Origin: an uncultured Prevotella sp.
GTDB taxonomy: Bacteria > Bacteroidota > Bacteroidia > Bacteroidales > Bacteroidaceae
Assembly (NCBI GenBank): GCA_900322035.1
Contig: ONYL01000001.1
Location: 186,001-250,000 of the forward strand
Direction: 5' to 3'
Length of the DNA: 64,000 nt
Every line of letters starts with the position of its first letter. Position 1 is the stretch's first letter. The position numbers and the translations under genes were made by a program. A model generated the notes under the pieces. That model was not told the origin of the DNA and did not search any database. It worked only from the letters and a program-made list of their open reading frames with translations. This document shows positions 7,231-15,958 of the stretch, in pieces.

Positions 7231-8102
7231 GACATACTCTTTTAATTCTATTGGCAGCATCATTACTGACTGGCTGCCGTCAACAAAGAGATAATAGATT
7301 CCTAACTACCCTGCAAAAGGCAGAACACAATATTGAAAACGTTAGTAATTCTTCCAAGTCTGGAACTTCTGATTCAAACGCCCCCACAACAGTCGCAGCC
7401 GGAAAAGGCTATGAATTGCCCGCAGACATCAATGGGCAGATTCTCCTCAAGCGCATCGGCTACATCGTTTCTTACAACCCACAGACGAAAGAACCCAATT
7501 GGGTGGCCTGGTATCTGTCGGCAGACAGACTTCAGGGGGATGCTAACCGCAGTGGAGTTGAATTTCAAGAAGATGAGGAGGTTCCAGAGCCACGCTCTAC
7601 AACTTGGGATTATTACCGATCCCACTACGATCGCGGGCACCAATGTCCGGCAGGCGACAATAAATGGAGTCAGGAGTCTATGAACCAATCTTTTCTGTTG
7701 ACCAACATCTGTCCTCAAAATCCCAAACTGAACAAGTATGAATGGAACCGTCTGGAATCCCAGTGCCGTGAGTGGGCTAAGGAGTACGGCGGTGTCTACG
7801 TTGCCTGTGGGCCAATCTTTTCGGCCAACAGCAAGAAGACAATTGGCCAGAATAAGGTTAAGGTCCCCACAGCATTCTTCAAAGTAATACTCTGTATGAC
7901 AGGCAAGCCTAAGGCTATCGGATTTATATACCAGAACACTGGTGACAAACAAGACTTCAGGCAATGTGTTCGCAGTGTGGATGAGATTGAGCAAATCACC
8001 GGTTATGATTTCTTCAAAAGCCTTGACGATAAAGTGGAGAAACGTGTAGAGGCTGAAAACAACATTGACGACTGGCCACAAGAAAGACTGAAAGGAAACT
8101 GA
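7227..8102 (+). CDS. Lipoprotein DNA/RNA non-specific endonuclease (NUC1 family)
   Basis: A 291-residue protein with a lipoprotein signal peptide (hydrophobic stretch, then LLTGC with Cys17 as the lipidated residue), so it probably acts at the cell envelope. The beta-beta-alpha metal nuclease motif DRGHQCPAGD is at residues 135-144, with catalytic His138, and downstream NMSFLLTN-like and NKYEWNRLE motifs match the NUC1/endonuclease G family. Such enzymes cut single- and double-stranded DNA and RNA with Mg2+. The start at 7227 overlaps the fetB stop by four bases. It is the last gene before a new promoter. Confidence 0.9.
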   Translation: MRHTLLILLAASLLTGCRQQRDNRFLTTLQKAEHNIENVSNSSKSGTSDSNAPTTVAAGKGYELPADINGQILLKRIGYIVSYNPQTKEPNWVAWYLSADRLQGDANRSGVEFQEDEEVPEPRSTTWDYYRSHYDRGHQCPAGDNKWSQESMNQSFLLTNICPQNPKLNKYEWNRLESQCREWAKEYGGVYVACGPIFSANSKKTIGQNKVKVPTAFFKVILCMTGKPKAIGFIYQNTGDKQDFRQCVRSVDEIEQITGYDFFKSLDDKVEKRVEAENNIDDWPQERLKGN

Positions 8103-8165
8103 TAACGATGAGCCTTTGACGTCAAAAAGATGAAAAGTTAAAACTAACTAAAATCATTTGACGCT

Positions 8166-8197
8166 GTTGTAAATTTAAATATAAATTGCTAACTTTG
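8166..8197 (+). promoter_or_regulatory. Promoter of the NIF3-family gene
   Basis: GTTG (8166-8169), a 20-bp spacer and TAACTTTG (8190-8197) match the Bacteroidetes -33/-7 pattern, the -33 with one mismatch. The gene starts 20 bp further on. Confidence 0.65.
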
Positions 8198-8217
8198 CAC
8201 ACAAATATCATTAAAGC

Positions 8218-9093
8218 GTGAGAATAAAAGAAGTGGTTAATGCCCTTGAACAATTCGCGCCTCTGTCCCTGCAAGCTGACTTTGATAATGCCGGTATGCA
8301 GATTGGATTAACAGAAGCGGAAGTCTCAGGGGCTTTATTGTGTCTTGACGTAACTGAGGCTGTCGTAGACGAAGCCATCAGCAAAGGTCTCAACTTGATT
8401 ATTTCCCATCATCCACTCATCTTCCACAAACTGCGTAGAATTACTGGTGAGGACAGTGTACAGCGAACGGTTATGAAAGCGCTGAAAAATGGCATTGCAA
8501 TCCTCTCCATGCATACCAATTTGGATAGTGTTCGTGGTGGTGTGAATTATAAAATTGCCGAAAAGTTAGGATTGGAACAGTTAAGTTTCATCGGTAAGCA
8601 ACAACAGGTAAGCGTAGACACTACTGAAGCTGAAGAACATGAGAAACTCTGCTGTGAACTTCAACCACAACAGACCACGGGGTATACTTTCAAACCAGCG
8701 GTGATCGAAGGTGCAGACGGAGTTATAGGAACACTCAAACAGCCTTTGGCAGCAGACGACTTCGTTCTAAAACTGCGTAAGACGTTCGATGTTGAATGCG
8801 TGATGTGCAATCAACTGCTGCGCCGTCCCATCCGCACCGTAGCTTTATGTGGAGGCGCTGGAGACTTTCTTCTCGACGATGCAATCTGTGAAAAGGCAGA
8901 TGCCTTTATTACCGGCGAGATGCACTATCACCAGTATTTCGGACATGATCAAGAAATACAAATATGCGTGATTGGACATTATCAGAGCGAGCAATTCACT
9001 ACAGAAATATTCCGCGACATCTTGTCTCATCGTTGCCCTCAATTAACGACGTACATCACAGAAATAAATACGAATCCAATTATATATCTTTGA
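8218..9093 (+). CDS. NIF3/YbgI-type dinuclear metal-centre protein
   Basis: A 291-residue NIF3-family protein. Family metal-binding positions are visible as NLIISHHPLIFH, MHTNLDSVRGGVN and the C-terminal ITGEMHYHQYF and GHYQSEQF. Members form toroidal hexamers with two metals per subunit; a GTP cyclohydrolase-related activity was reported for some, but the physiological role is unclear. The first codon is GTG at 8218; no in-frame ATG comes before MQIGL, which would cut into the fold. Many Bacteroidales homologues are longer because of a middle insert domain; a short insert seems present between residues about 130 and 190. It is followed after 23 bp by the zinc-ribbon gene, likely one operon. 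Confidence 0.88.
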   Translation: MRIKEVVNALEQFAPLSLQADFDNAGMQIGLTEAEVSGALLCLDVTEAVVDEAISKGLNLIISHHPLIFHKLRRITGEDSVQRTVMKALKNGIAILSMHTNLDSVRGGVNYKIAEKLGLEQLSFIGKQQQVSVDTTEAEEHEKLCCELQPQQTTGYTFKPAVIEGADGVIGTLKQPLAADDFVLKLRKTFDVECVMCNQLLRRPIRTVALCGGAGDFLLDDAICEKADAFITGEMHYHQYFGHDQEIQICVIGHYQSEQFTTEIFRDILSHRCPQLTTYITEINTNPIIYL

Positions 9094-9116
9094 AAAAAAA
9101 ATAATACTATAAAGAA

Positions 9117-9953
9117 ATGGCAAAGAAAGATCCTACAGATTTAACTGTTGAAGAGAAGCTGAAAAATCTCTATCATCTGCAGACCGTCCTCTCAAAGATT
9201 GATGAAGTGCGTGCTTACCGTGGAGAATTACCCTTGGAAGTACAGGACTTGGAGGATGAGATTCAAGGTCTCAACACACGAGTGACAAAACTTGAGAATG
9301 AGATTGATGAATTTAACAACGCCATCACGCAGAAAAAAGGCGAGATTTCAGAAGCTCAAGCCAGCGTTGACCGCTACAAGCAACAGCTCGATGACGTCAA
9401 AAACAACCGTGAGTACGACACGTTGACAAAGGAAATCGAATATCAAACCCTTGAAATCGAATTGTGCGAAAAGAAAATTAAAGAGGCGCTTGTGAAAGTA
9501 GATAATGTCAATAAAGAGCTTGAAGAGACTCACGCCACCATTGATGCCCGCAAGACAGACTTGGAACATAAGCGCAGTGAACTGGACAAAATCATGGAGG
9601 AAACCCGCTCCACTGAGGAAGGACTTCGCGAAGACGCAAAGGAATTAGAAACGAAAATCGAAGGCCGCCTGCTGCAATCGTTCAAGCGCATCCGCCAGAG
9701 TTCCCGCAACGGACTCGGTATCGTCACCGTAGAGCGTGACGCGTGTGGAGGTTGCTTCAACAAAATCCCTCCTCAGCGTCAGTTGGATATCAAGATGCAC
9801 AAGAAGATCATCGTGTGCGAGTATTGCGGCCGCATTCTCATTGATCCCGAATTGGCTGGTATCAAGACAGCCCAACCCACTGAAGAGAAAAAGCGTAAGC
9901 GCGTGACACGCCGCAAGAAGAAAGACGACTCTCTTGAGGCAACAGAAGAATAG
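9117..9953 (+). CDS. Coiled-coil zinc-ribbon protein (C4-type, DUF164/CT398-like)
   Basis: A 278-residue protein. Residues about 15-190 are a long charged coiled-coil hairpin, followed by a C4 zinc ribbon with Cys210, Cys213, Cys234 and Cys237 (CGGC and CEYC), and a Lys/Arg-rich tail (KKRKRVTRRKKK). This arrangement matches the C4-type zinc-ribbon family related to chlamydial CT398 and is a regular neighbour of NIF3 genes in Bacteroidales. A nucleic-acid or protein-docking role has been suggested for relatives, but function is not established. A clear terminator follows. Confidence 0.88.
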   Translation: MAKKDPTDLTVEEKLKNLYHLQTVLSKIDEVRAYRGELPLEVQDLEDEIQGLNTRVTKLENEIDEFNNAITQKKGEISEAQASVDRYKQQLDDVKNNREYDTLTKEIEYQTLEIELCEKKIKEALVKVDNVNKELEETHATIDARKTDLEHKRSELDKIMEETRSTEEGLREDAKELETKIEGRLLQSFKRIRQSSRNGLGIVTVERDACGGCFNKIPPQRQLDIKMHKKIIVCEYCGRILIDPELAGIKTAQPTEEKKRKRVTRRKKKDDSLEATEE

Positions 9954-9979
9954 GTCCTTATCACCTCTTACTATAACTG

Positions 9980-10016
9980 AAGGCTGGTTTCCGAACATCA
10001 TGTGGAGACCAGCCTT
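9980..10016 (+). terminator. Terminator after the NIF3/zinc-ribbon operon
   Basis: Stem AAGGCTGGT (9980-9988, extending to 9992) pairs with ACCAGCCTT around 10008-10016, followed by TATTATTT. Confidence 0.75.
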
Positions 10017-10107
10017 TATTATTTGGATGAATGATCAGCGTCTTTTAAGACATGAGAAGTAAAGGCAAATAAAGTGGGAGAATTATTGCAGATTGTAGGA
10101 GAAAAAC

Positions 10108-10139
10108 TTTGTGCGTATCGATTTTTTATATTACTTTTG
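10108..10139 (+). promoter_or_regulatory. Promoter of the TPR gene
   Basis: TTTG (10108-10111), 20-bp spacer, TACTTTTG (10132-10139); full consensus match, 19 bp before the ATG. Confidence 0.75.
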
Positions 10140-10158
10140 TCTACAAAACTAAAACACT

Positions 10159-11067
10159 ATGGGATTCTTCAAACAACTCTTTGGTGGCAGTGCCCACGAA
10201 AATTCTCAAAACGAACAACAGGACACAGCCCACGACTTTGAAATTTTGAAATACGATGGGGTAAGAGCCATGAATATAGGTCAATTAGATTACGCTATCA
10301 AATGCTTTGAAAAAGCCCTGGAAATCCACGAGGACTTGGAAATCCACGACTATTTGTCACAGATCTATATTCGCACAGACAAGATGACCGAAGCCTTGGA
10401 CCACTTGTCTATTCTCCATGAAGCTCAGCCCGACAATATACGAATTCTCCTGCGCATGGCTAAAATATATTATATGAATGAGGACTACGACCACATGGCA
10501 GAGGTTTGTGAGAAAGCCAAAACACTGGATGCGGAGAATGCTCAAGCAGCTTATGAACTTGCCAGGGCAATGCGCGGCAAAGAGGATATGATCCAGGCTA
10601 TCGCACAGATTACACAATGTATCACCCTGTGCGAGAAAGCAGGCGAAGAACAAACCGACCTGCTGAAAGATGCCATGCTGCTACGGGGCACCCTATTGCT
10701 GAAAATGGGCGACAAGAATGGTGCCGAAGCCGACGCGAACTGGTTGGGAGAGCACAACGAAGATTCGGAAGATGCGATGATGTTCAAGGCACGTGTGCAA
10801 CAAGCCCTTGGCTACAATGAAGAAGCCTTGAAAAGTTTCGATAAGGTGATCAGCCTCAACCCATTCAGCGTAGAAGCTTTTCGAGAGCGCGGTCAACTCA
10901 AGCTGACGATGGGCGACAAGCAAGGAGCCGAAGAGGATATGAAAAACGTTCTCGAGTTGGATCCTGACACGGCACAGGGTGTTAACGGAAATTTCGAGGC
11001 TGTCGGTCACGAGGATATTCAGCAACAGGTTGAGCAGGCCTATAAGAGCATCAATCCGTTACAATAA
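10159..11067 (+). CDS. Tetratricopeptide-repeat protein
   Basis: A 302-residue soluble protein made mainly of TPR units. Repeats such as AMNIGQLDYAIKCFEKALEIH, DYLSQIYIRTDKMTEALDHL and ALGYNEEALKSFDKVISLNP are evident, about six in all between residues 30 and 285. No signal peptide or transmembrane segment is seen, so it should be a cytosolic scaffold. The partner is unknown. It has its own consensus promoter and is followed after 72 bp by the aromatic biosynthesis gene, with which it may be co-transcribed. Confidence 0.85.
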   Translation: MGFFKQLFGGSAHENSQNEQQDTAHDFEILKYDGVRAMNIGQLDYAIKCFEKALEIHEDLEIHDYLSQIYIRTDKMTEALDHLSILHEAQPDNIRILLRMAKIYYMNEDYDHMAEVCEKAKTLDAENAQAAYELARAMRGKEDMIQAIAQITQCITLCEKAGEEQTDLLKDAMLLRGTLLLKMGDKNGAEADANWLGEHNEDSEDAMMFKARVQQALGYNEEALKSFDKVISLNPFSVEAFRERGQLKLTMGDKQGAEEDMKNVLELDPDTAQGVNGNFEAVGHEDIQQQVEQAYKSINPLQ

Positions 11068-11139
11068 GCAAGGCTCTCCCTAAGCCAAACATAAAGGCTA
11101 AAAAAGCTGAAGGCCTTTGGGAAATCACGCAGAACAAAT

Positions 11140-12210
11140 ATGGACGACGTATTAGAACTTGAACCCCTGAACCTGCCGAGCGACAATGCCCGGCCTTTTG
11201 TCATTGCCGGCCCTTGCAGTGCGGAGTCGGAAGAGCAAGTGATCGAGACTGCATCGGAACTGGCAAGCAAAGGATGCCACATTTTCCGTGCGGGGGTATG
11301 GAAGCCGCGCACCAAACCTGGAGGCTTTGAAGGCCACGGCGAGAGAGCCCTTTCATGGATGCGGGAAGTGAAGGAGAAGACCCACATGCTCACAGCGTGC
11401 GAAGTGGCTACTCCAGAACATGTGGAACTCGCCTTGAAATACGGTATCGACATTCTCTGGATTGGGGCCCGCACAACAGCCAACCCTTTCGCCATGCAGG
11501 ACATTGCCAACAGTCTCAAAGGCAGCGACATCCCCGTGTTGGTGAAAAATCCTGTCAATCCCGATATTGAACTATGGATCGGCGCCTTGGAACGGCTCAA
11601 CGGGGCAGGAGTGAAAAAGCTGGGAGCCATCCACCGAGGATTCTCGAGCTACGAGAACAAAATCTACCGCAACCAGCCTCAGTGGCAAATTCCCATGGAA
11701 CTCCATCGGCGCATTCCCGGACTGCCCATGATCTGCGACCCCAGCCACATTGGCGGCCGACGCGAGCTTATCGCTCCGCTCTGCCAGCAGGCTATGGACC
11801 TGGGCTTCGACGGGCTCATCGTTGAGAGCCATTGCAATCCAGACAAGGCTTGGACCGACGCCCGCCAACAGGTGACGCCCAGCGTGCTCTACCACATCCT
11901 GAGTCTGCTCGTCATCAGGGATGTCCATTCCACTACGGAAGGCATCAAGCAGTTGCGACGCCAACTGGACGAAATCGACGATAAGGTTGTTGAACTCTTA
12001 GCCCGAAGAATGAGCATATGCCGCGAAATCGGTCAATACAAGAAGGATCACAACATGACCGTCTTTCAGGCTGGCCGCTACCGGGAGATTCTTGAAAAAT
12101 ACGGTACCAAAGGGGCGCTCTGTGGATTGGATCCCAAGTTTGTAGCCGCCATCTTCGAGAGTATCCACCAGGAGAGTGTACGCCAGCAAATCGATATCGT
12201 CAACCATTAA
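11140..12210 (+). CDS. Bifunctional DAHP synthase / chorismate mutase (type II)
   Basis: A 356-residue fusion. Residues about 15-265 are a class I DAHP synthase/KDSA-type barrel (FVIAGPCSAESEEQ, FRAGVWKPRTKPGGFEG, LVKNPVNPD, ICDPSHIGGRRELI), which joins PEP and erythrose 4-phosphate at the entry to the shikimate pathway. Residues about 268-350 are an AroQ chorismate mutase (LRRQLDEIDDKVVELLARRM). This fusion is common in Bacteroidetes and links the first step to the branch toward Phe and Tyr. The next gene downstream is a broken prephenate dehydrogenase, so the tyrosine arm of the branch is lost in this locus. Confidence 0.93.
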   Translation: MDDVLELEPLNLPSDNARPFVIAGPCSAESEEQVIETASELASKGCHIFRAGVWKPRTKPGGFEGHGERALSWMREVKEKTHMLTACEVATPEHVELALKYGIDILWIGARTTANPFAMQDIANSLKGSDIPVLVKNPVNPDIELWIGALERLNGAGVKKLGAIHRGFSSYENKIYRNQPQWQIPMELHRRIPGLPMICDPSHIGGRRELIAPLCQQAMDLGFDGLIVESHCNPDKAWTDARQQVTPSVLYHILSLLVIRDVHSTTEGIKQLRRQLDEIDDKVVELLARRMSICREIGQYKKDHNMTVFQAGRYREILEKYGTKGALCGLDPKFVAAIFESIHQESVRQQIDIVNH

Positions 12211-12229
12211 TAAACAAAGCTGAACTCAC

Positions 12230-12686
12230 ATGAGAATACCCATCATGGGTGCCGGCAAGACGGGGGAAGCCTCTTCGCAGGCTCTCCGATATCAGTCCGG
12301 CAAAGACCGGACTGAAAAACTTCTACGAGTCAACGGGGCATCGCTACGTTTCCACCCACCCCATGTTTGGTCCCACATTCGCCCATCTCAACGCCTTGAG
12401 CCAGAAAAAAAGCATCATCCCGTTTGTCTCTACTTTTGTCTTTGCGGCAGTCATGAAACACCAGGACGCACCGGGGACTACCTTCAAACGCCACATGAAG
12501 ATAGCGAAGGGGGTATTGAGCGAGGACAATTACCTGCTGCAGGAAATCCTCTTCAATCCTTACACCCATAATCAGGTGGCACAAATCAGAACGGAACTGA
12601 AGGATTTGCTCGACATCATCGACCACAAAGATGGCGAGCGGATGAAAGCTTATCTCACACGAATAAGAAAGAACGTAAATGATTAG
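12230..12686 (+). pseudogene. tyrA: Prephenate dehydrogenase remnant with two internal deletions
   Basis: An interrupted tyrA. The first ten codons (MRIPIMGAGK) give the start of the NAD-binding Rossmann fold in one frame. Sequence from about 12262 continues in another frame with SDISPAKTGLKNFYE and THPMFGPTFAHLNALSQKKS, then jumps in frame at about 12415 to IPFVSTFVFAAVMKHQDAPG and runs normally to the stop at 12686. Compared with the usual length of about 255 residues, most of the NAD domain and a middle segment of about 45 residues (remembered as containing the dimer helices and DEHDETVAYSLS) are absent. It should not encode a working enzyme. The location next to DAHP synthase/chorismate mutase supports the identity. 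The deletion could be an assembly fault; see the ffh entry. Confidence 0.85.
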
Positions 12687-13638
12687 CCTCTTATTGGCAT
12701 CTTTCTTCACGCTGATGGAATTCAACGTGGAGAATCTCTTCGACTGTCAGCACGACTCGCTGAAAAACGACACGGAATTTCTTCCCGACGGCAGCTACCA
12801 CTGGACGCGCAGCCGCTACTGGAACAAGTTGCAGAAGATAGGGAAGGAAATCCTTGCCGCAGCCGAATGGCAGAACCATGACGGCACTGCAGACTATGTG
12901 CTGCCCGACCTCGTCGCTCTTTGCGAGGTGGAAAACGACTCTTGCATGCGCGACCTCACACGGCGCTCGCTTTTGCGCAATGCCGGTTACGAATATGTGA
13001 TGACCTCTTCGCCCGACCAGCGTGGCATCGACGTCGCCCTACTCTATTCCCCACTCAGCTTCCGACTCTACAATACACAGTCGTTCCGCGTCAAGCCGAC
13101 AGAAGGCATGAAACCCACGCGCGACATTCTGTATGCCGGAGGCGTACTGACGAGTGGCGACACCGTGCACATCTATGTCATCCATGCCCCGAGCCGGTCG
13201 GGAGGAGAAAACGCAACGAGGCCTTTCCGTCTGCTTGTGGCCAGTCGGCTTTGCGAGGCCATAGACTCCTTGAGGGCCATGTCTAATGATCCCTCCATCC
13301 TCGTGGCTGGCGATTTCAACGATTATAGCGGCAATGCCTCCATGAAATACCTCGTGGCCCACGGACTGACCGAAGTCTCAGCCACGGCAGTCGGCCGCCA
13401 TGGAGCTAAGGGTACTTACTGCTATCGGGGACAATGGGACAGCCTCGACCATATCTTTGCCGCAGGCCCCATTCTTGGACGGTTCAGCGAGTGCTATATT
13501 TTTGACGCCCCCTGGTTGTTGGAGAGAGACGAGAAATATAATGGCGTGAAGCCTCGTCGCAATTATGTGGGTCCGGCCTACAAGAACGGCTACAGTGACC
13601 ACTTGCCATTAGTGGCCACTTTCAAGACAGACGAATAA
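12679..13638 (+). CDS. Endonuclease/exonuclease/phosphatase-family protein
   Basis: A 319-residue protein of the EEP (DNase I-like) superfamily. Motifs in order are FNVENLFD at the N terminus, LVALCEVEN with the metal-binding Glu, a central GIDVALLYS, VAGDFND, and the C-terminal catalytic GYSDHLPLV. EEP members cut phosphodiester or phosphomonoester bonds (nucleic acids, inositol phosphates, phospholipids); the substrate is not evident. The N terminus MISLLLASFFTL is hydrophobic but too short for a confident signal peptide. The start overlaps the end of the tyrA remnant by eight bases. Confidence 0.88.
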   Translation: MISLLLASFFTLMEFNVENLFDCQHDSLKNDTEFLPDGSYHWTRSRYWNKLQKIGKEILAAAEWQNHDGTADYVLPDLVALCEVENDSCMRDLTRRSLLRNAGYEYVMTSSPDQRGIDVALLYSPLSFRLYNTQSFRVKPTEGMKPTRDILYAGGVLTSGDTVHIYVIHAPSRSGGENATRPFRLLVASRLCEAIDSLRAMSNDPSILVAGDFNDYSGNASMKYLVAHGLTEVSATAVGRHGAKGTYCYRGQWDSLDHIFAAGPILGRFSECYIFDAPWLLERDEKYNGVKPRRNYVGPAYKNGYSDHLPLVATFKTDE

Positions 13639-13801
13639 TACCTTTGGACAACTCTTTCAGGCAGTTCTTCTATTATCACCATCCAACAGTGCTTTCAAGT
13701 GTTAGCGCCGCAATGAGTAAGCCATAGCGAATACAAGAGTTCATCTCATACGCCTTTTGAAAAAAGGCGGCCATGATGGGTAGCCACAAAAGGCGGAACG
13801 A

Positions 13802-15163
13802 CTAAGCCTCTTCCATATCTTCGTCAAGTCGGTCGCGCCAGAGATACTTGCGGGTCTCGTGGACAATCATGCCATTGAGAAATATCAGAGAGAGCAGATT
13901 GGGTATGGCCATAAGGGCATTCATGCAGTCGGCAATGTTCCAAACCACTTGCAGATCAGCAATGCTTCCGACAAATACGGCTGCAATATACAGCCACCTA
14001 TAGACGCGCATCCATCTCCCGCCCTTGAGGTATTCCATGGCCCGTTCTCCATAGTAGCTCCAACCGAGGATGGTGCTGAAGGCGAAAGTGAGCAGGCCGA
14101 AGCTCAACAGCGGCGCACCGATGTATGGAATTTTGGTGAAGGCGGCCTTCGTGAGACCCGCACCGTCGGAATAGCTGATGTCGGGATAGGCAATCACGCT
14201 GCTCACGATGACAAGTCCGGTCAAGGCGCAAATGACCACAGTGTCCCAAAATGTTCCCGTCGACGACACCAACGCCTGGCGCACTGGGTTGCGTGTCTGG
14301 GCAGCAGCGGCAACAATCGGTGCCGATCCAAGACCCGACTCATTAGAAAACAAGCCCCTCGCTATGCCATATCGGGCAGCGAGCATCACTGTGCTGCCGG
14401 CAAATCCGCCTCCGGCAGCCTTGGCCGTAAAGGCCGAAGAAACGATAACCTCTACGGCCGGCCAAACATAATGGGCATTGACAATGAGGATATAGACGCA
14501 CCCGACAACATAAAACAGAGCCATGAAAGGGACAAGCATACCGCATACCTTGGCAATACTTTTCACGCCGCCAAGGATCACGGCACCTGTGAGCGAGCAG
14601 ATCACGAAGCCCGTGAGATAAGGCGATATGCCGTAGGTTTCACCGGCAATGGAGGCTATGGCGTTAGCTTGTACGGTGTTGCCGATTCCAAAAGCGGCAA
14701 TGGCCGTGAAAACGGCAAACAATATGGCCATCGTCTTCCACCCCAGTCCACGCTCAAGCGCGTACATAGGACCACCCAACATTCGCCCCTGGGGAGTCTT
14801 GACCCTGTATTTGATGGCCAGGAGACCCTCGGCATATTTAGTAGCAATACCGAAAACACCAGTGAGCCAGCACCACAACACCGCACCAGGCCCGCCTAAA
14901 GCCACGGCTGTGGCCACACCAATGATATTTCCTGTGCCAATGGTGGCAGCCAGAGCCGTGGCCAAGGCACCGAACTGAGATACGTCGCCCGTGGCATTCT
15001 TATCTTTTTTCACTGAGAGCCTGATGGCAGTGAAGATCTTGCGCTGAGGAAATTTCAAACGAATCGTGAGAAAAATGTGAGTTCCCAACAGGAGGATCAT
15101 CATGGGCCACCCCCAAAGGAATCCACTGATCGCGGAAAAAATGCTGTTAATTTCGTCTATCAT
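13802..15163 (-). CDS. Sodium:alanine symporter (AGCS family)
   Basis: A 453-residue inner-membrane transporter of the alanine/glycine:cation symporter family. It has about ten to eleven hydrophobic helices and the family signatures GNIIGVATAVALGGPGAVLW near the N terminus and the SNESGLGSAPIVAAAAQTRNPVRQ segment in the middle. It imports alanine or glycine with Na+. Monocistronic by position: the gene upstream is on the other strand of a 220-bp gap with a terminator, and the downstream neighbour is convergent. Confidence 0.93.
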   Translation of the reverse strand: MIDEINSIFSAISGFLWGWPMMILLLGTHIFLTIRLKFPQRKIFTAIRLSVKKDKNATGDVSQFGALATALAATIGTGNIIGVATAVALGGPGAVLWCWLTGVFGIATKYAEGLLAIKYRVKTPQGRMLGGPMYALERGLGWKTMAILFAVFTAIAAFGIGNTVQANAIASIAGETYGISPYLTGFVICSLTGAVILGGVKSIAKVCGMLVPFMALFYVVGCVYILIVNAHYVWPAVEVIVSSAFTAKAAGGGFAGSTVMLAARYGIARGLFSNESGLGSAPIVAAAAQTRNPVRQALVSSTGTFWDTVVICALTGLVIVSSVIAYPDISYSDGAGLTKAAFTKIPYIGAPLLSFGLLTFAFSTILGWSYYGERAMEYLKGGRWMRVYRWLYIAAVFVGSIADLQVVWNIADCMNALMAIPNLLSLIFLNGMIVHETRKYLWRDRLDEDMEEA

Positions 15164-15322
15164 GTCGCGTTATGTTTCGGAAGCCGTATGATTTATAGTC
15201 CCTGAATACCAGCCGTTATTGACAAGCAAAAAGTCATTCGCCGTCCATTATGCTTGCAAAATTACAAAAATATAATCACAAAGCGACTCTTTTGACAAAT
15301 AAATCAACAAATGGCATAAAAA

Positions 15323-15359
15323 GTAAAGGGCACACCAACATAAATGGCGTGCCCTTTAC
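15323..15359 (-). terminator. Terminator of the vor operon
   Basis: GTAAAGGGCAC (15323-15333) pairs with GTGCCCTTTAC (15349-15359). On the minus strand the stem is followed by TTTTTATG. It lies 27 bp after the vorC-like stop. Confidence 0.8.
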
Positions 15360-15385
15360 CAAAAAAAGATGATTGTCAAGTCGAA

Positions 15386-15928
15386 TTATTGCTGCTCAAT
15401 GATTTTCATACCCTCTTCCACAGCCTGCATGTTGAGTGGTATGAGGTTGTGGTGACGCTCGGGCAGACTCTTATAAAGCGCCTTGTTCAATCCATCCGTA
15501 CTCACCACCGGGCATACCTTCAACAGTCCGCCTAAAACGATCATGTTGAAGACCTTGGCATTTTTCATCTCTGCAGCCTTGTCCATAGCGTTGATACGAT
15601 AGACAGTGATGTCCTTACGTGTGGGAGGATTGATGATGCCGTAGCCATCATAGATGAGAATACCACCGGGCTTCACCTTTGGCTCAAACTTGTCGAGTGA
15701 AGGCTGGTTGAGCACGATAGCCACGTCGTACTTGCTCAGGATGGGAGAGGAGATACGCTCGTCACTCACGATGACGGTGACGTTGGCCGTACCACCACGC
15801 TGCTCCGGACCGTAAGCGGGCATCCAAGTAACCTCTTTGTTTTCCATCAGGCCGGAATAGGCAAGAATCTTACCCATGGAGAGGACTCCCTGTCCGCCGA
15901 AACCTGAAATGATGATTTCTTTTTTCAT
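15386..15928 (-). CDS. vorC: 2-oxoacid:ferredoxin oxidoreductase gamma subunit
   Basis: A 180-residue protein of the pyruvate/ketoisovalerate oxidoreductase gamma domain family, opening with EIIISGFGGQGVLSMGKILAY and containing MPAYGPEQRGGTANVTV, both typical of this subunit. With the alpha, beta and ferredoxin subunits it forms a thiamine-diphosphate enzyme that oxidatively decarboxylates 2-oxoacids and reduces ferredoxin. An ATG at 15955 would add nine unconserved residues, so the ATG at 15928 was chosen. It is the last gene of the operon; a terminator follows. Confidence 0.9.
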   Translation of the reverse strand: MKKEIIISGFGGQGVLSMGKILAYSGLMENKEVTWMPAYGPEQRGGTANVTVIVSDERISSPILSKYDVAIVLNQPSLDKFEPKVKPGGILIYDGYGIINPPTRKDITVYRINAMDKAAEMKNAKVFNMIVLGGLLKVCPVVSTDGLNKALYKSLPERHHNLIPLNMQAVEEGMKIIEQQ

Positions 15929-15958
15929 TTGTTTTTCGTTTTTAGGGTAAAACATTGC

